Shown: one piece after another, positions 40,243-49,826 of the stretch
How the letters are laid out: each line of letters opens with the position of its first letter
How positions within the stretch are numbered: position 1 is the stretch's first letter
Origin: Taibaiella sp965229095
GTDB lineage: Bacteria > Bacteroidota > Bacteroidia > Chitinophagales > Chitinophagaceae
Direction of reading: 5' to 3'
Length of the DNA: 64,000 bases
Assembly: GCA_965229095.1 (NCBI GenBank)
Contig: OZ245855.1
Coordinates: 1,364,001 to 1,428,000 of the forward strand
Notes under the pieces: generated by a model
Database searches by the model: none
What the model was told of the DNA's origin: nothing
Seen by the model: only the letters and a program-made list of their open reading frames with translations
Position numbers and translations under genes: made by a program

Positions 40243-42642
40243 TCAGGATTTTCCAAGCATATCTTTCATCCAATTCTTCTTTTTGCCCTTCGCATCTTCT
40301 GCATAGGCACCGTAGCCATAACCGTAACCATAACCGTAGCCATAATAGCCACCGCCATACCGTTTTTGCTTGATGTCGTTGACTACGAGACTGAGGCCCG
40401 GCATTTTATGTTCTTTGTATAGAGCATTAGCCAGTTTGAGTTGTTCTTTTCGGGTAACGTCTACCCTTACAATGTATAGAGTAGCCTGGGCATAGTGGCT
40501 GAGCAATTGTGCATCGGTTACCAGGTTGGGCGTAGTATCGATGATGATATAATCAAAACTTTCTTTCAATACCTCAAATAGCTTCTGGGTTCGTTCCTGC
40601 AGCAGCAGTTCCGTAGGGTTAGGAGGAATAGGGCCAGAAGAAACCAGGTACAGGTTCTCATGTACTCCGGAAGGCTGGATAATTTCGTCCAAGGTAGCCA
40701 GGCCGATCGCGTACTGGCTAAATCCTTTACGGTCGGTAAGGCCAATAGAGGAGGTAATCTTAGGTTTACGCAGATCAAGCTCCAGCAGCACCACCTTTTT
40801 GTCGGCCATAGCCAGTATGGTTGCCAGGTTGGTAGAGATAAACGATTTTCCCTCGCCGCTCATGCTGGAAGTAACCATGATCACTTTATCTTCCTTGTGC
40901 GTCAGCAGGAATTGCAAATTGGTACGCAACGCCCTGAATTGCTCCGATACGATAGCCCTTGACTTTTTCGCTACTACTACAAATTCATCGTCATCCTTAT
41001 GGCCTATCTCGCCTATGATAGGGATAGGCGTGTTGGATTCGATATCACTTTTGCCGGACAACCGTGTGTTGAGCATGTCTTTGGTATATACAAAACCAAA
41101 AGGCATTAAGATACCAGCCAGCACGGCCAGAGCCATAATCAGCTTTCTCTTGGGCTGGAACGGAAGGTCTTCGGATTTGGCAGCATCGATAATGCGGGCA
41201 TTGGCAATAGTGGAAGAACGCGAAATAGCTGTCTCTTCCCTTTTCTGCAACAGGAACAGGTAAAGCTCCTGCCGGATAGCCTGCTGCCTGCTGTAATCCA
41301 GGAATACCCTTTCCTTAGCCGGTACCTGCCTGATCTTGTCTTCCAATTGGCCTGCATTGCCTTTTATCGACCGGAGCGCCACCTGGGCTCCACGTTTTAC
41401 AGAGGCTATGGCATGGATCATATCCGAACGCAGATCACTTAACTGTCCATCGATATTCTGCACTATAGGATTACTCTCCGTCGAGCTTAAGAGCAGGCGG
41501 GAGCGCTGCATCAGTAAAGTATTGTATTGCGTCATCACTACCGTTAAGGTAGGGTCCTGTACAGCCAGAGAAGCCGGTACTACTCTAGGGTTATTGCTGT
41601 TCTCCTTAATGTATTTTTCCAGGGACTCGATCACGCTCAATTGGGCTTCCTGTTCGGCTACCTGCTTGGCATAATCGCCGGTATTGGCAATAAGCACTTT
41701 GGCTTGTTCGCTCAGGTCGGCCACCTCGTTCTTTTGCTTAAAGGTCTGGATCTGCTTTTCGATATCGGTCAACTGATCGCCTACTACGGCCAGACGCGCA
41801 TCGATAAAGGTCATGGTACTGTCGGCAATACGGTTGTTGTCGTCTACATTGGCCTGCAGGTACTCCTGTATCAATGTATTGATGATCGCTTCGCCTTTTT
41901 CGGGTATAGATTGTGCCAGCCCAAGGTTGATGGTGCTTACCTGCTTATTGGGAATAGAAGCTTCCATGGCTTTCATATACCCACGTGTAACCCTGAAAGG
42001 ATCGGCTACCAGCACACTGTATTTGCTCTTCCTTTCTCCGGTAAAACCGGGATTCATTTTTACGACTGCTTTCCCTGCAGGCAGACTTATCGTATCGTTC
42101 CAGTTTACCTTATAAGTATGTTCATTGTCTTTTACAATGAGAGGGCCGGCATTGCTCAATTCAACTGTATAGACGAGATTCTTTTTTTTAAGTCGTTGCT
42201 GGTCAAAAGTGAAAAACTGGAAAAGGAAAGGTGTATTTTTTCCGTAAAGCTCTACTGTCTTCAAGGCTATACGGGTCTGGTATTGCACGTTCAATTGCAG
42301 ATCGTTCACCACCCTGTTCATAAGTGTATAACTCTTAATGATCTCCAGCTCATTATCGACATTACTTGCCCCCGACAACAGGCCTATGCTTTTTAACATA
42401 GACAGGTCGCCCATAGGTCCGCCGCTTTTCTTATCATCATCTTTTACCAGGATTTTAGCGCTGATCTTATAATCCGATGTAGTGAAATATAAATAAACGA
42501 AGGCAATAGTACCCGTCACCAGCGCGCATATCAGCATCCAGGGCCATAAGCTAATAGCCTTGCTCATGATCTTCCTGATATCAACTCCTTTTTCCTGTTC
42601 CACGGTATCCCATCCGGAATTGGGTATCGTATTTTGTTGCAT
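40243..42642 (-). CDS. wzc: Wzc-like polysaccharide co-polymerase with tyrosine autokinase
   Basis: This 799-residue inner-membrane protein has a Wzz domain with TM1 at about 31-52, a long periplasmic coiled coil (about 230-430) and TM2 near 505-525. The cytoplasmic BY-kinase has Walker A SMSGEGKS at 593-600, Walker A' VVLLELDLRKP (Glu before the usual Asp) and Walker B YIIIDTTP. The C-terminus carries nine Tyr in a YG-repeat cluster (762-780), the autophosphorylation site. It controls chain length and export together with Wza and the PHP phosphatase of this operon. Confidence 0.92.
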   Translation of the reverse strand: MQQNTIPNSGWDTVEQEKGVDIRKIMSKAISLWPWMLICALVTGTIAFVYLYFTTSDYKISAKILVKDDDKKSGGPMGDLSMLKSIGLLSGASNVDNELEIIKSYTLMNRVVNDLQLNVQYQTRIALKTVELYGKNTPFLFQFFTFDQQRLKKKNLVYTVELSNAGPLIVKDNEHTYKVNWNDTISLPAGKAVVKMNPGFTGERKSKYSVLVADPFRVTRGYMKAMEASIPNKQVSTINLGLAQSIPEKGEAIINTLIQEYLQANVDDNNRIADSTMTFIDARLAVVGDQLTDIEKQIQTFKQKNEVADLSEQAKVLIANTGDYAKQVAEQEAQLSVIESLEKYIKENSNNPRVVPASLAVQDPTLTVVMTQYNTLLMQRSRLLLSSTESNPIVQNIDGQLSDLRSDMIHAIASVKRGAQVALRSIKGNAGQLEDKIRQVPAKERVFLDYSRQQAIRQELYLFLLQKREETAISRSSTIANARIIDAAKSEDLPFQPKRKLIMALAVLAGILMPFGFVYTKDMLNTRLSGKSDIESNTPIPIIGEIGHKDDDEFVVVAKKSRAIVSEQFRALRTNLQFLLTHKEDKVIMVTSSMSGEGKSFISTNLATILAMADKKVVLLELDLRKPKITSSIGLTDRKGFSQYAIGLATLDEIIQPSGVHENLYLVSSGPIPPNPTELLLQERTQKLFEVLKESFDYIIIDTTPNLVTDAQLLSHYAQATLYIVRVDVTRKEQLKLANALYKEHKMPGLSLVVNDIKQKRYGGGYYGYGYGYGYGYGAYAEDAKGKKKNWMKDMLGKS

Positions 42643-42681
42643 GTACTCTTGGGTTAAATAAAATGTATGGTCATTACTCCC

Positions 42682-43554
42682 TTAATTTACTCTTGTCAGT
42701 ATAATCACCAGCAAGGATAAGGTAGACGATATAATAGTGTAAGTCCTGATCATGGCTGCATCGTTAGCAGCGGCTTTGCCTTTGCCGGGCTGTACATACA
42801 GCACATCGCCCTGGCGCAGATAGAAATAGGGTGATTCAAAAATATCGGTAGAATTCATATTGAAACGTACTATTTTCTGTTTCCCGTTTTCCTGCCGGCT
42901 CAGGAGCACATTGGTCCGCTTTCCGAAAATACTCATATCGCCTGCCTGTCCGAGGGCATCCAATATAGTTGCCTTTTCGCCATTGATCATATAGGCGCCG
43001 GGCATAGCTACTTCGCCCAGCACGGTAACTTTGAAATTAACGATGCGTACGTTCACCACAGGCTCTTTATAATACTTCAGGGCTTTTTCCCTTATAGCTT
43101 CCTTGGCCTGTGATGTGCTGAGCCCCCCTACTTTTATTTTCCCTGCTATAGGCAATTCAATAAAGCCATCATGATCTACCAGGTAGCCGGTGGCGGCTTC
43201 TTTGGCCCTGTCGAGCCGGCTTGTTATAGGTTGGCTTACCGGGTTGGCCGTAGTCATATCGGCACTGCCCATAATGTTGTTCAGGTCCGGGTCTATGGTC
43301 TGGATCGTTATATTGAGTATATCGTTAGGTAGTATCTTTACATCTTCATATGCGGCGACAGGAATCTGTACGCCATTGCGGTATACATAGCTGCTATCCG
43401 GCACATTCTTAAAATAAGGAATGTTCCTGTAGCTGGCACAGGAACCGAACACAAGGCATAATGCAATGATGCTGATCAGGGAAATTGTAGAATAACCGTT
43501 ATACCTTGCCGTCCTTCGTTTGAATTTACTTAGAAAATAGATTATTGTATTCAC
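42682..43554 (-). CDS. wza: Wza-like polysaccharide export lipoprotein
   Basis: This is a 290-residue protein. The lipobox LVFGSC lies near residues 34-39 after an extended N-terminus. A Poly_export domain follows (EDVKILPNDILNITIQTIDPDL, then GYLVDHDGFIELPIAGKIKVGGLS) and then SLBB-type repeats (VTVLGEVAMPGAYMING, LLSRQENGKQKIVRFNM). The C-terminal helix (TIISSTLSLLVIILTRV) fits the outer-membrane barrel of Wza. It lies 39 bp upstream of wzc. Confidence 0.9.
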   Translation of the reverse strand: MNTIIYFLSKFKRRTARYNGYSTISLISIIALCLVFGSCASYRNIPYFKNVPDSSYVYRNGVQIPVAAYEDVKILPNDILNITIQTIDPDLNNIMGSADMTTANPVSQPITSRLDRAKEAATGYLVDHDGFIELPIAGKIKVGGLSTSQAKEAIREKALKYYKEPVVNVRIVNFKVTVLGEVAMPGAYMINGEKATILDALGQAGDMSIFGKRTNVLLSRQENGKQKIVRFNMNSTDIFESPYFYLRQGDVLYVQPGKGKAAANDAAMIRTYTIISSTLSLLVIILTRVN

Positions 43555-43681
43555 GCTTTGATTTTTGTTTGCTTTCAGGCATTTAGGAAATGCAGGAACA
43601 AGCCTTCGTCTGATTTTTTACCCCCGTTATGGTAACCTTGCCCTGTGTATCGTACGAAGACCCGAACCTGCATCTGTATTT

Positions 43682-45280
43682 TTATCTGCAGAAATTCTGC
43701 TGCTCATTTTCCGGAACCGTAATGGTACGGGTATAAGAGGTACTGTCAATATATTTAGTTCTCAGGTAGACTTTGCTGCCACCCCAGATCACTTTGAAAT
43801 CGTAGCGGGAATGATAGTCGATATTGGTCGTCTGGAATTTACCTTGATCGACATGTCCCAGTAATTGGAATTCGCCATTGCCCTGAAGACGGTACCATAT
43901 ATCCACCGATGGCCTTATGTAAGGATTGGAAGAGTTGTTGGGACATTTGCCTTCAATATCAAACAGGATAGGTGTCAGCGCCGGGATGTTCAGGGTAATG
44001 GTAGGCTGGGTGCCGCAAAGTGCGCCGGTATAAGTGGCCAATGGTTGCGCATCCCTTACTTTCCAATTGGTTTGGCTATTGGAAGCGGTATTACGGTATA
44101 TTTTCATCGTAACATTACCCTGCGGCACATTCTCAAACGAAGCCACTCCGTTGTTGGCCACCTGCATGATATAGCCCGAAATAGCCGGGATTGCTGTTTC
44201 ACCTTCGGGGAAAATATCAACAAGGAAGCTTTCCGTGGCAGGCAGATTGGTAATAAAGCTTGCTTTAGCAGCAGCACATACATTATCGAGGAAAGCCAGG
44301 TTGTAATAGGTAAGGTGGGTAGTGGTGAAAGCTACTTCCAGTTTGCCTGCATTGTTAGTAAGCGTACCTTGCTTTTCAAAAACCCATTTGCCTGTTTCGA
44401 TCTGATAGCTCCAAACCGGGATCTGATCGCCGGCAGCAAAAGCTACGCCAGTACGGGGATTGATCTGATCGCTGCTCACGCCTATTTTTAAAGTTACAGG
44501 CTGGCTGAAGGTACGTACATTGCTATTGTTCAGCTTCATGTCGATATTGCTGAAACCTGCAGTACGGAAGATACCGCTTACCTTAGCACCACTTTCGTTA
44601 GTAATATCATCGGAATGAAAACCATTGCCTGGAAAAGCATTCAACGAAGCAGCCTCCTTGGTATTGAAATGTACTATGGTTGTATTTAAAGTAGCACCAT
44701 TGATCTGGTTGCCCGAAGCATCCCGGAACGTAGTGCCGGAAGGCAGTTCAATAGCAGTGCTTACATCGCTGCCGGCACCGGTTGGCGTTGCAATAGATTC
44801 AGGAGTACCGATAGCATTTGCAGAAAGCGTTGTCGCTTTTTGTACTACGGTAACACCGGGAGGCGGATTGTCCAGGTTAACCATGCTTATCGTAACCAAT
44901 TTAGTGGCCTGGCCTGCCAGGATTGTAACCGGAACCCTCACCGGAAGGTATCCATCTGCTTCCGCATTGATTACGAAAAGAGCAGGTTTACCTTCGGTAG
45001 GCGCGGCGGCAGGTAATAACCCCAGCGAAATAACGCCATCCACTACATTAAACCGCTTGTAGCCGCTAACCTCGTATATAGATTGGGCATTGTCGCCCGT
45101 AATAGTAAGCCTGATATTAGTTGGCGCTACACCGGGTGTAGCCGCGTCGTAAAATTTAACAGCAACCACATTGTCAAATACATTAGCATTAATGCTGATG
45201 GTGAACCCATCAGTAGGTTTGGTACATTGTGTAAACAACATACTGCCTAATGCAAGGAGGGTAATAAATATTTTTTTCAT
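43682..45280 (-). CDS. Surface lipoprotein of unknown function in the exopolysaccharide locus
   Basis: This 532-residue protein has the lipobox LFTQC at about residues 16-20. The rest is beta-rich: an early carboxypeptidase-regulatory-like segment (IRLTITGDNAQSIYEVSGYKRFNVVDG), a ZU5/GAIN-like middle (TTIVHFNTKEAASLNAF, then GVAFAAGDQIPVWSYQIETGKWVFEKQGTL), and a C-terminal strand-rich part. It resembles surface or periplasmic binding proteins rather than enzymes. It lies between the beta-barrel and wza genes, an unusual place for such a protein. Confidence 0.65.
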   Translation of the reverse strand: MKKIFITLLALGSMLFTQCTKPTDGFTISINANVFDNVVAVKFYDAATPGVAPTNIRLTITGDNAQSIYEVSGYKRFNVVDGVISLGLLPAAAPTEGKPALFVINAEADGYLPVRVPVTILAGQATKLVTISMVNLDNPPPGVTVVQKATTLSANAIGTPESIATPTGAGSDVSTAIELPSGTTFRDASGNQINGATLNTTIVHFNTKEAASLNAFPGNGFHSDDITNESGAKVSGIFRTAGFSNIDMKLNNSNVRTFSQPVTLKIGVSSDQINPRTGVAFAAGDQIPVWSYQIETGKWVFEKQGTLTNNAGKLEVAFTTTHLTYYNLAFLDNVCAAAKASFITNLPATESFLVDIFPEGETAIPAISGYIMQVANNGVASFENVPQGNVTMKIYRNTASNSQTNWKVRDAQPLATYTGALCGTQPTITLNIPALTPILFDIEGKCPNNSSNPYIRPSVDIWYRLQGNGEFQLLGHVDQGKFQTTNIDYHSRYDFKVIWGGSKVYLRTKYIDSTSYTRTITVPENEQQNFCR

Positions 45281-45325
45281 CGTGCTCGTTTTAATTGAGA
45301 AATTGTTGGCAAAAGGATTTTGTGG

Positions 45326-46081
45326 TTATAGTTTATAAAAAAGCCCGAACTGTACAACCGGCAGCCAGCGATAGCCTTTCAGGTTCTCTTTCAATTGTTC
45401 CTGGTTTCTTTCGTTGCCGGTGAGGTAGCCCGTTGCTTCCATTTTTACATTAGCCTCGGGGAACAGGTAATAAGTACCCAGGTCGAAAGAGAGGTGCAAA
45501 TGCTTTGTGCTGAAAAGGTTCAGGAACCCGGCTCCCAGGTAAGGGGCAATGCCATTCCTCTTAACCACAGTGCTTATTTCTCCCATACGCTCATCGTTGA
45601 TCGGAATTTCGCCATAGTAATAATCGCCTACTGGTATAGAACGTACTTTACTTTGTGCATGAACAAACCACGCAAAACCGCCACTCAGCCTGAAGCCAGC
45701 CTTTTGCAATACAGGCAGGTAATAATCGGCCAGTACATGGATATTCACAAAACTGGTCTTGAACTTCTGCTCAAGGGTAGTAGTACCCACTTTGTCGGTG
45801 CGGGTGTAATTAAAGGCAGGAATCACGCTGATGCCGCCTCTCAGGCTAAAATGATTGTTGAGCGGATAAATACCCTGCAACCCGATACCTGTAGTACCCA
45901 AAGTGATTCCCAGCGAAGGGCTATGCACCGCCGGTGGTGTGGATGTGGCATTTTCTGTAGCCACGCTGCTGTCCTGCACCTCTTGTGCATTAGCTTCTTT
46001 GCTGCTGATAGAAAGCAATAGTAATCCCCCCAGCAGGAGGCCGCTGTTCCAAAAGCCTGTTTGTCTGTTTGCTTTGTTCAT
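45326..46081 (-). CDS. Outer-membrane beta-barrel protein
   Basis: This 251-residue protein has a signal peptide ending near EANAQ, a short acidic linker and a series of amphipathic strands ending in a Phe/Leu (VVQFGLFYKL). Segments such as LGITLGTTGIGLQGIYPLNNHFSLRGGISVIPAFNY are typical of 8- to 10-strand OmpA-like barrels. It lies 45 bp upstream of the lipoprotein gene, and the two may work as a pair at the outer membrane. Confidence 0.75.
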   Translation of the reverse strand: MNKANRQTGFWNSGLLLGGLLLLSISSKEANAQEVQDSSVATENATSTPPAVHSPSLGITLGTTGIGLQGIYPLNNHFSLRGGISVIPAFNYTRTDKVGTTTLEQKFKTSFVNIHVLADYYLPVLQKAGFRLSGGFAWFVHAQSKVRSIPVGDYYYGEIPINDERMGEISTVVKRNGIAPYLGAGFLNLFSTKHLHLSFDLGTYYLFPEANVKMEATGYLTGNERNQEQLKENLKGYRWLPVVQFGLFYKL

Positions 46082-46121
46082 AATTTACTTTAAATGGATG
46101 TAATGGTGTTTATAGTTACGT

Positions 46122-47531
46122 TTAAACCGCTTTCTCATCTCCTTTAAAAATTCCCCATATCGTCAGGAAAATTATTTTCATATCGAGCAGGAACGACCAA
46201 TGTTCCAGGTAAAACACATCGGCCTCTACCCTTTTCGCCATATCGTTGGTAGTCCGGGTTTCGCCACGAAGCCCCGAAACCTGTGCCCAGCCGGTAATGC
46301 CGGGCTTAAGGAAGTGGCGTACCATAAACTGGTCTATCAAGGCCGCATACTGCTCTGTATGTTTCAGCATATGTGGCCGTGGTCCTACTATCGACATATG
46401 CCCTACCAGGACATTAAAGAACTGGGGCAGCTCATCAAGACTTGTTTTTCGCATAAAAGCCCCCAGCCGGGTAATACGCTTATCGTCTTTGGTTGCCTGC
46501 AACGAATCGGCATGATCGTTAACCGTCATGCTCCGGAACTTAAGGCAGTAAAAAGGTTGATTGCTTCTGCCCGATCTCAATTGCCTGAAAAGTACGGGCC
46601 CTTTTGATTCGAGTTTGATAAGCAAGCCCAGCAATGGCATCAGCCAACTGATCAGCAACACAATCACCAATATGGAAAACCCGATATCAAATACCCGTTT
46701 AGAAGCTGCATTGCGGATATTTTCCAACGGCTCTTTCCTGCCCGTCATGACTGGTATATTATCAATCATTTCAATATTAACCGTACCCGGGAAATATTCC
46801 TGATAATCGGGCACCAGGCGGAAACGGGTAAGATTCCTGTCGGCCTCATGCATCAATATGTTCACATGCTCCTTGCTTACACCGGGTAGTGTACAGAAAA
46901 TCTCATCTACCCTATTGTTACGGATAAAAGGAATACAATCGCTGGTACTACCCCGGTACAGGGCGTTATCCTCGAGCCTTTCCTGTTGGTCGTGGAAAAT
47001 GCCCATAATGTTGTAATCCGAAATAACATTCTCGGAAAAAAGATGGGACAATGTTTTTGAAGAAGAATTCTGACCGACAATAACAATATTTTTTTTGCTG
47101 TAATAAATGCTTTGCCTTGCTTTCTTCCTGATACTCAGCAACACAATACGGTTAACCACCAACCATGCGGCAAACGAAAGCAACGTTGCTCCGTAAAAGT
47201 ATATATAGGTAGAATAGATGACGTTGAAGAAACTATTTTGCAGGGAAATCGTAAATACAAGTGCAAGGCAGATACCAAACAGCAAAAGCGATTTAATAGT
47301 ACGGCTGAAAATGGAAACAGAGTTACGATGCTGGTAGTGATCGTAAATCTTGAAAAAGGATTGTGCAAAAAGCCAGCCGAAATTGATAATGAGCAGGTAA
47401 GGCACCGCCTGTCCCAGCATAATTGCACTTTTCCCAAAAAAAAGGCAATAGGAGACCAGCAGTGATATATTCAACGCGAATATATCAAAGAATATATTAA
47501 TCAATTTTAAAAGGCGTAAAATTCGTGGCAT
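46122..47531 (-). CDS. Initiating sugar-phosphate transferase (WbaP/WcaJ-type)
   Basis: This is a 469-residue polyisoprenyl-phosphate hexose-1-phosphate transferase. Four TM helices occur in the first 130 residues, then a Rossmann-like CoA-binding-type domain (NIVIVGQNSSSKTLSHLF). The catalytic part has KRVFDIGFSILVIVLL, FRQLRSGRSNQPFYCLKFRSM, RKTSLDELPQFFNVLVGHMSIVGPRPH and a GWAQVSGLRGET ending. It transfers the first sugar phosphate onto undecaprenyl phosphate and so starts repeat-unit synthesis. Confidence 0.92.
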   Translation of the reverse strand: MPRILRLLKLINIFFDIFALNISLLVSYCLFFGKSAIMLGQAVPYLLIINFGWLFAQSFFKIYDHYQHRNSVSIFSRTIKSLLLFGICLALVFTISLQNSFFNVIYSTYIYFYGATLLSFAAWLVVNRIVLLSIRKKARQSIYYSKKNIVIVGQNSSSKTLSHLFSENVISDYNIMGIFHDQQERLEDNALYRGSTSDCIPFIRNNRVDEIFCTLPGVSKEHVNILMHEADRNLTRFRLVPDYQEYFPGTVNIEMIDNIPVMTGRKEPLENIRNAASKRVFDIGFSILVIVLLISWLMPLLGLLIKLESKGPVLFRQLRSGRSNQPFYCLKFRSMTVNDHADSLQATKDDKRITRLGAFMRKTSLDELPQFFNVLVGHMSIVGPRPHMLKHTEQYAALIDQFMVRHFLKPGITGWAQVSGLRGETRTTNDMAKRVEADVFYLEHWSFLLDMKIIFLTIWGIFKGDEKAV

Positions 47532-48000
47532 GATATATATGATTACGATTCACCTATAAAATACCTTGCTGATTTTGCTTTTTATATACGAAAAAATAAA
47601 AAAGCGTCATTGTTCCAAAAATTGGATCCAATAAAAACCAGTAGGTTGATGGGGTAATCACCTGGGTTTACGCAACTCCAAAAAGTTTAAAGTAAAGGGC
47701 GATCTCGGAGGGATTCGCATTGCAGAGGGTATGTACCCTGGAGAAGATACTATGTACATTTGTGGTTCGTTTTCGTGCTTAAGTGGTTAGTTTAAGCAAT
47801 TGGTTATGCAGTTGGTTCAATCTGATGAGATATTAACTCACCAAGGTTCGTAACAAAAGTACATTATTTTTTTATACATGGAGAAGTAATTCTCCATTTA
47901 ACACAAATACAACATTCGGTTAACGCTATATATATACTAAATCTGATAGTAACTTACTGCAAACTTTCACGAATAAAGACATTAAGAAAGCATAAAGTCT
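47532..48000. promoter_or_regulatory. Intergenic region upstream of the main exopolysaccharide operon
   Basis: About 470 bp without a gene. It carries the leftward promoter region of the transferase gene. A perfect dyad ATGGAGAA-gtaa-TTCTCCAT lies at 47878-47897 and may be an operator or a small terminator for the phosphatase-side transcript. No UpxY-type regulator gene is seen nearby. Confidence 0.45.
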
Positions 48001-48759
48001 TCATAGTTTATTATTTAAAAAGGAATAATTTTTTAACGCTATTCCTTGTTCAGTTCTTAAAACGGAGTTAAAGGCTTTTATATGTCTCTCGTGGTGTATG
48101 TCCGACCCGGCAAAATCGTAAAGCTTGCTTTGCAGCATTTTCCCGGCGAAAAGACGGGTATCTTTCCCATAATAACCGGAGAAAGCTATAGTGTTTAATT
48201 GGAAAAGGCAGCCGCTATCTTTTAGGGCCGTTAATATTTCAAGCGACATTCTATGATAATAAGCGTAGCGTTCGGGATGCGCCAATACCGGTTTATAATC
48301 CAGGGCCTGCAGTTCAAAAATAGCCTGCTGCAACATGGGAGAGGGCTGTATAAACCCCATTTCGATCAAAACATACCGGTCCCCGAAATATAGAAGCGGC
48401 TCTTTGCTGCGCAGCATTGCCATAAATTTTTCGTCGATCATATACTCGGCTGCTGCTTCAAGCGGCAAAGTAATCTGGCTCCGGGTTGCCGCTTCTCTTA
48501 GTTGATCCAGTCCTTGCAATATCTTGTCCCGGGTATTGGGGAAATAATCGGCACTGATATGCGGCGTAGTGATGAGTTTCGAAAAACCATTATCGCTCAT
48601 TTCCCGTAGTAATAGCAGACTGTCGGCCATCGCAGCAGGGCCATCATCTATACCGGGAATAAAATGGGAATGGATATCGGTACCCAGGAAAGACCAGTCG
48701 GTTTGTAATTGTGCTTCATCTATTCCTTGTTGTTTCTTCTTCTTAAAAAATCCGAACAT
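48001..48759 (-). CDS. CpsB/CapC-type tyrosine-protein phosphatase (PHP domain)
   Basis: This is a 252-residue metal-dependent phosphatase of the PHP family. Motifs are DIHSHFIPGIDDGPAAM, TTPHISADYF, VLAHPERYAYY and GSDIHHE, the His/Asp/Glu metal ligands. The partners in this family remove phosphate from the Wzc tyrosine cluster, cycling the export complex. It is the first gene of the leftward locus and is separated from the transferase gene by 469 bp. Confidence 0.9.
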   Translation of the reverse strand: MFGFFKKKKQQGIDEAQLQTDWSFLGTDIHSHFIPGIDDGPAAMADSLLLLREMSDNGFSKLITTPHISADYFPNTRDKILQGLDQLREAATRSQITLPLEAAAEYMIDEKFMAMLRSKEPLLYFGDRYVLIEMGFIQPSPMLQQAIFELQALDYKPVLAHPERYAYYHRMSLEILTALKDSGCLFQLNTIAFSGYYGKDTRLFAGKMLQSKLYDFAGSDIHHERHIKAFNSVLRTEQGIALKNYSFLNNKL

Positions 48760-49048
48760 GATCTGTATATATTATAGTTATGCTGTTGCTGTAAAAACAA
48801 AAATTGCCTGGCACATTACGATTATAGGAACTTTATAACCGATTTCTGGTAGTTACCCTAAAACGCTAAAGCTGCTGAAAACGTACATCTACATACATTT
48901 ATTGCGAAAACAAGTTTTTCAGATAAGTTATTTGCAAAACTGCTAAAATACAAGTTTATCGTATGAGGTTTATAGAAAACAGGAGCTATTTTTGTTCTAT
49001 CAAACACCAAAAAAATATATACCTGAATTGTTTTAATACTTAGAAACT
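48760..49048. promoter_or_regulatory. Divergent intergenic region at the head of the exopolysaccharide locus
   Basis: About 290 bp of AT-rich sequence holds the leftward promoter for the phosphatase gene and the rightward promoter for the 49049 gene. No specific operator is recognised. Confidence 0.4.
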
Positions 49049-49270
49049 ATGCATGGTACTTTTTCTCTAGCCGAACTGGTCACCAACTATATTGGCGCTC
49101 ATAAATCCAATAAACTGAATGCGGAGAAGAGCATTCGCTTTTCTCTTCTGGAAACATTTACGCGTCAGAAAGAGATCAATAATCTGTGGCGGGCCTGTAA
49201 CAGGAGGAATCTTCATCCTGTGGCTACTACGTTTCTTGGGAAAATTACCTCTATTACACTGAATTCTTAA
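49049..49270 (+). CDS. Small hypothetical basic protein
   Basis: This is a 73-residue soluble protein with many Lys, Arg and Asn (FSLAELVTNYIGAHKSNKLNAEKSIRFSLLETF, then NLWRACNRRNLHPVATTF). I do not recognise it. It starts after the divergent promoter region and could be a small regulator, but nothing in the sequence proves that. Confidence 0.45.
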   Translation: MHGTFSLAELVTNYIGAHKSNKLNAEKSIRFSLLETFTRQKEINNLWRACNRRNLHPVATTFLGKITSITLNS

Positions 49271-49457
49271 CAATCAAATGATTGTAAATTAAATATAGCG
49301 ACTGTCGGCTTTGTTCCGGGAGTCTTAAAGATGGTTCTCCAATTTGGTTATGGAGATTGGTTCAAATGCAGCTTCTTTCTAGGAGCTGCTTTATTTTTAT
49401 AGTTCCGGCTCCAACAAATAACTTTATCAATTGTATTAGAGCAAAGCTATAAGAATT

Positions 49458-49724
49458 ATGGAACCCCTAAAGTCCGAAATTGAAATCCAGGCCGTTAATC
49501 TTACCCAGCAATGGTACAGTCTTCCTCACGAAAGCCTTCCCGAGCTTCCCGACCTGCTTAGCCGGTACCTGCACTGCTTCGAAGATCCCACCGACCGGCA
49601 GCAATTCCTGAAAGAGGCTTTGCGGATCGTTGGGGAAATGAGTAAAAGCCCCAAGACGGAAAACCTCCCGCAACATTATACCTTGCTCCTGCAGGAAGAG
49701 CTTTCTCGTCATATCGATCAATAA
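49458..49724 (+). CDS. Small hypothetical helical protein
   Basis: This is an 88-residue acidic, helical protein (SEIEIQAVNLTQQWYSLPHESLPELPDLLSRYLHCF, then DRQQFLKEALRIVGEM). It lies 102 bp upstream of the sensor-kinase operon in the same direction and may be co-regulated with it. I do not recognise a family. Confidence 0.55.
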   Translation: MEPLKSEIEIQAVNLTQQWYSLPHESLPELPDLLSRYLHCFEDPTDRQQFLKEALRIVGEMSKSPKTENLPQHYTLLLQEELSRHIDQ

Positions 49725-49826
49725 GGAAGGATGCCGTGACCTACCGGATTCATAATCTTTTAACTTTTTGACTATTAGTAAAATAAGCTATATTTTTACG
49801 AAAACCAATATTACACAATACACTTC

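Noticed and set aside
41641..42396. 251-residue open frame on the plus strand
   Set aside because: It is antisense to wzc; composition is that of a shadow frame.
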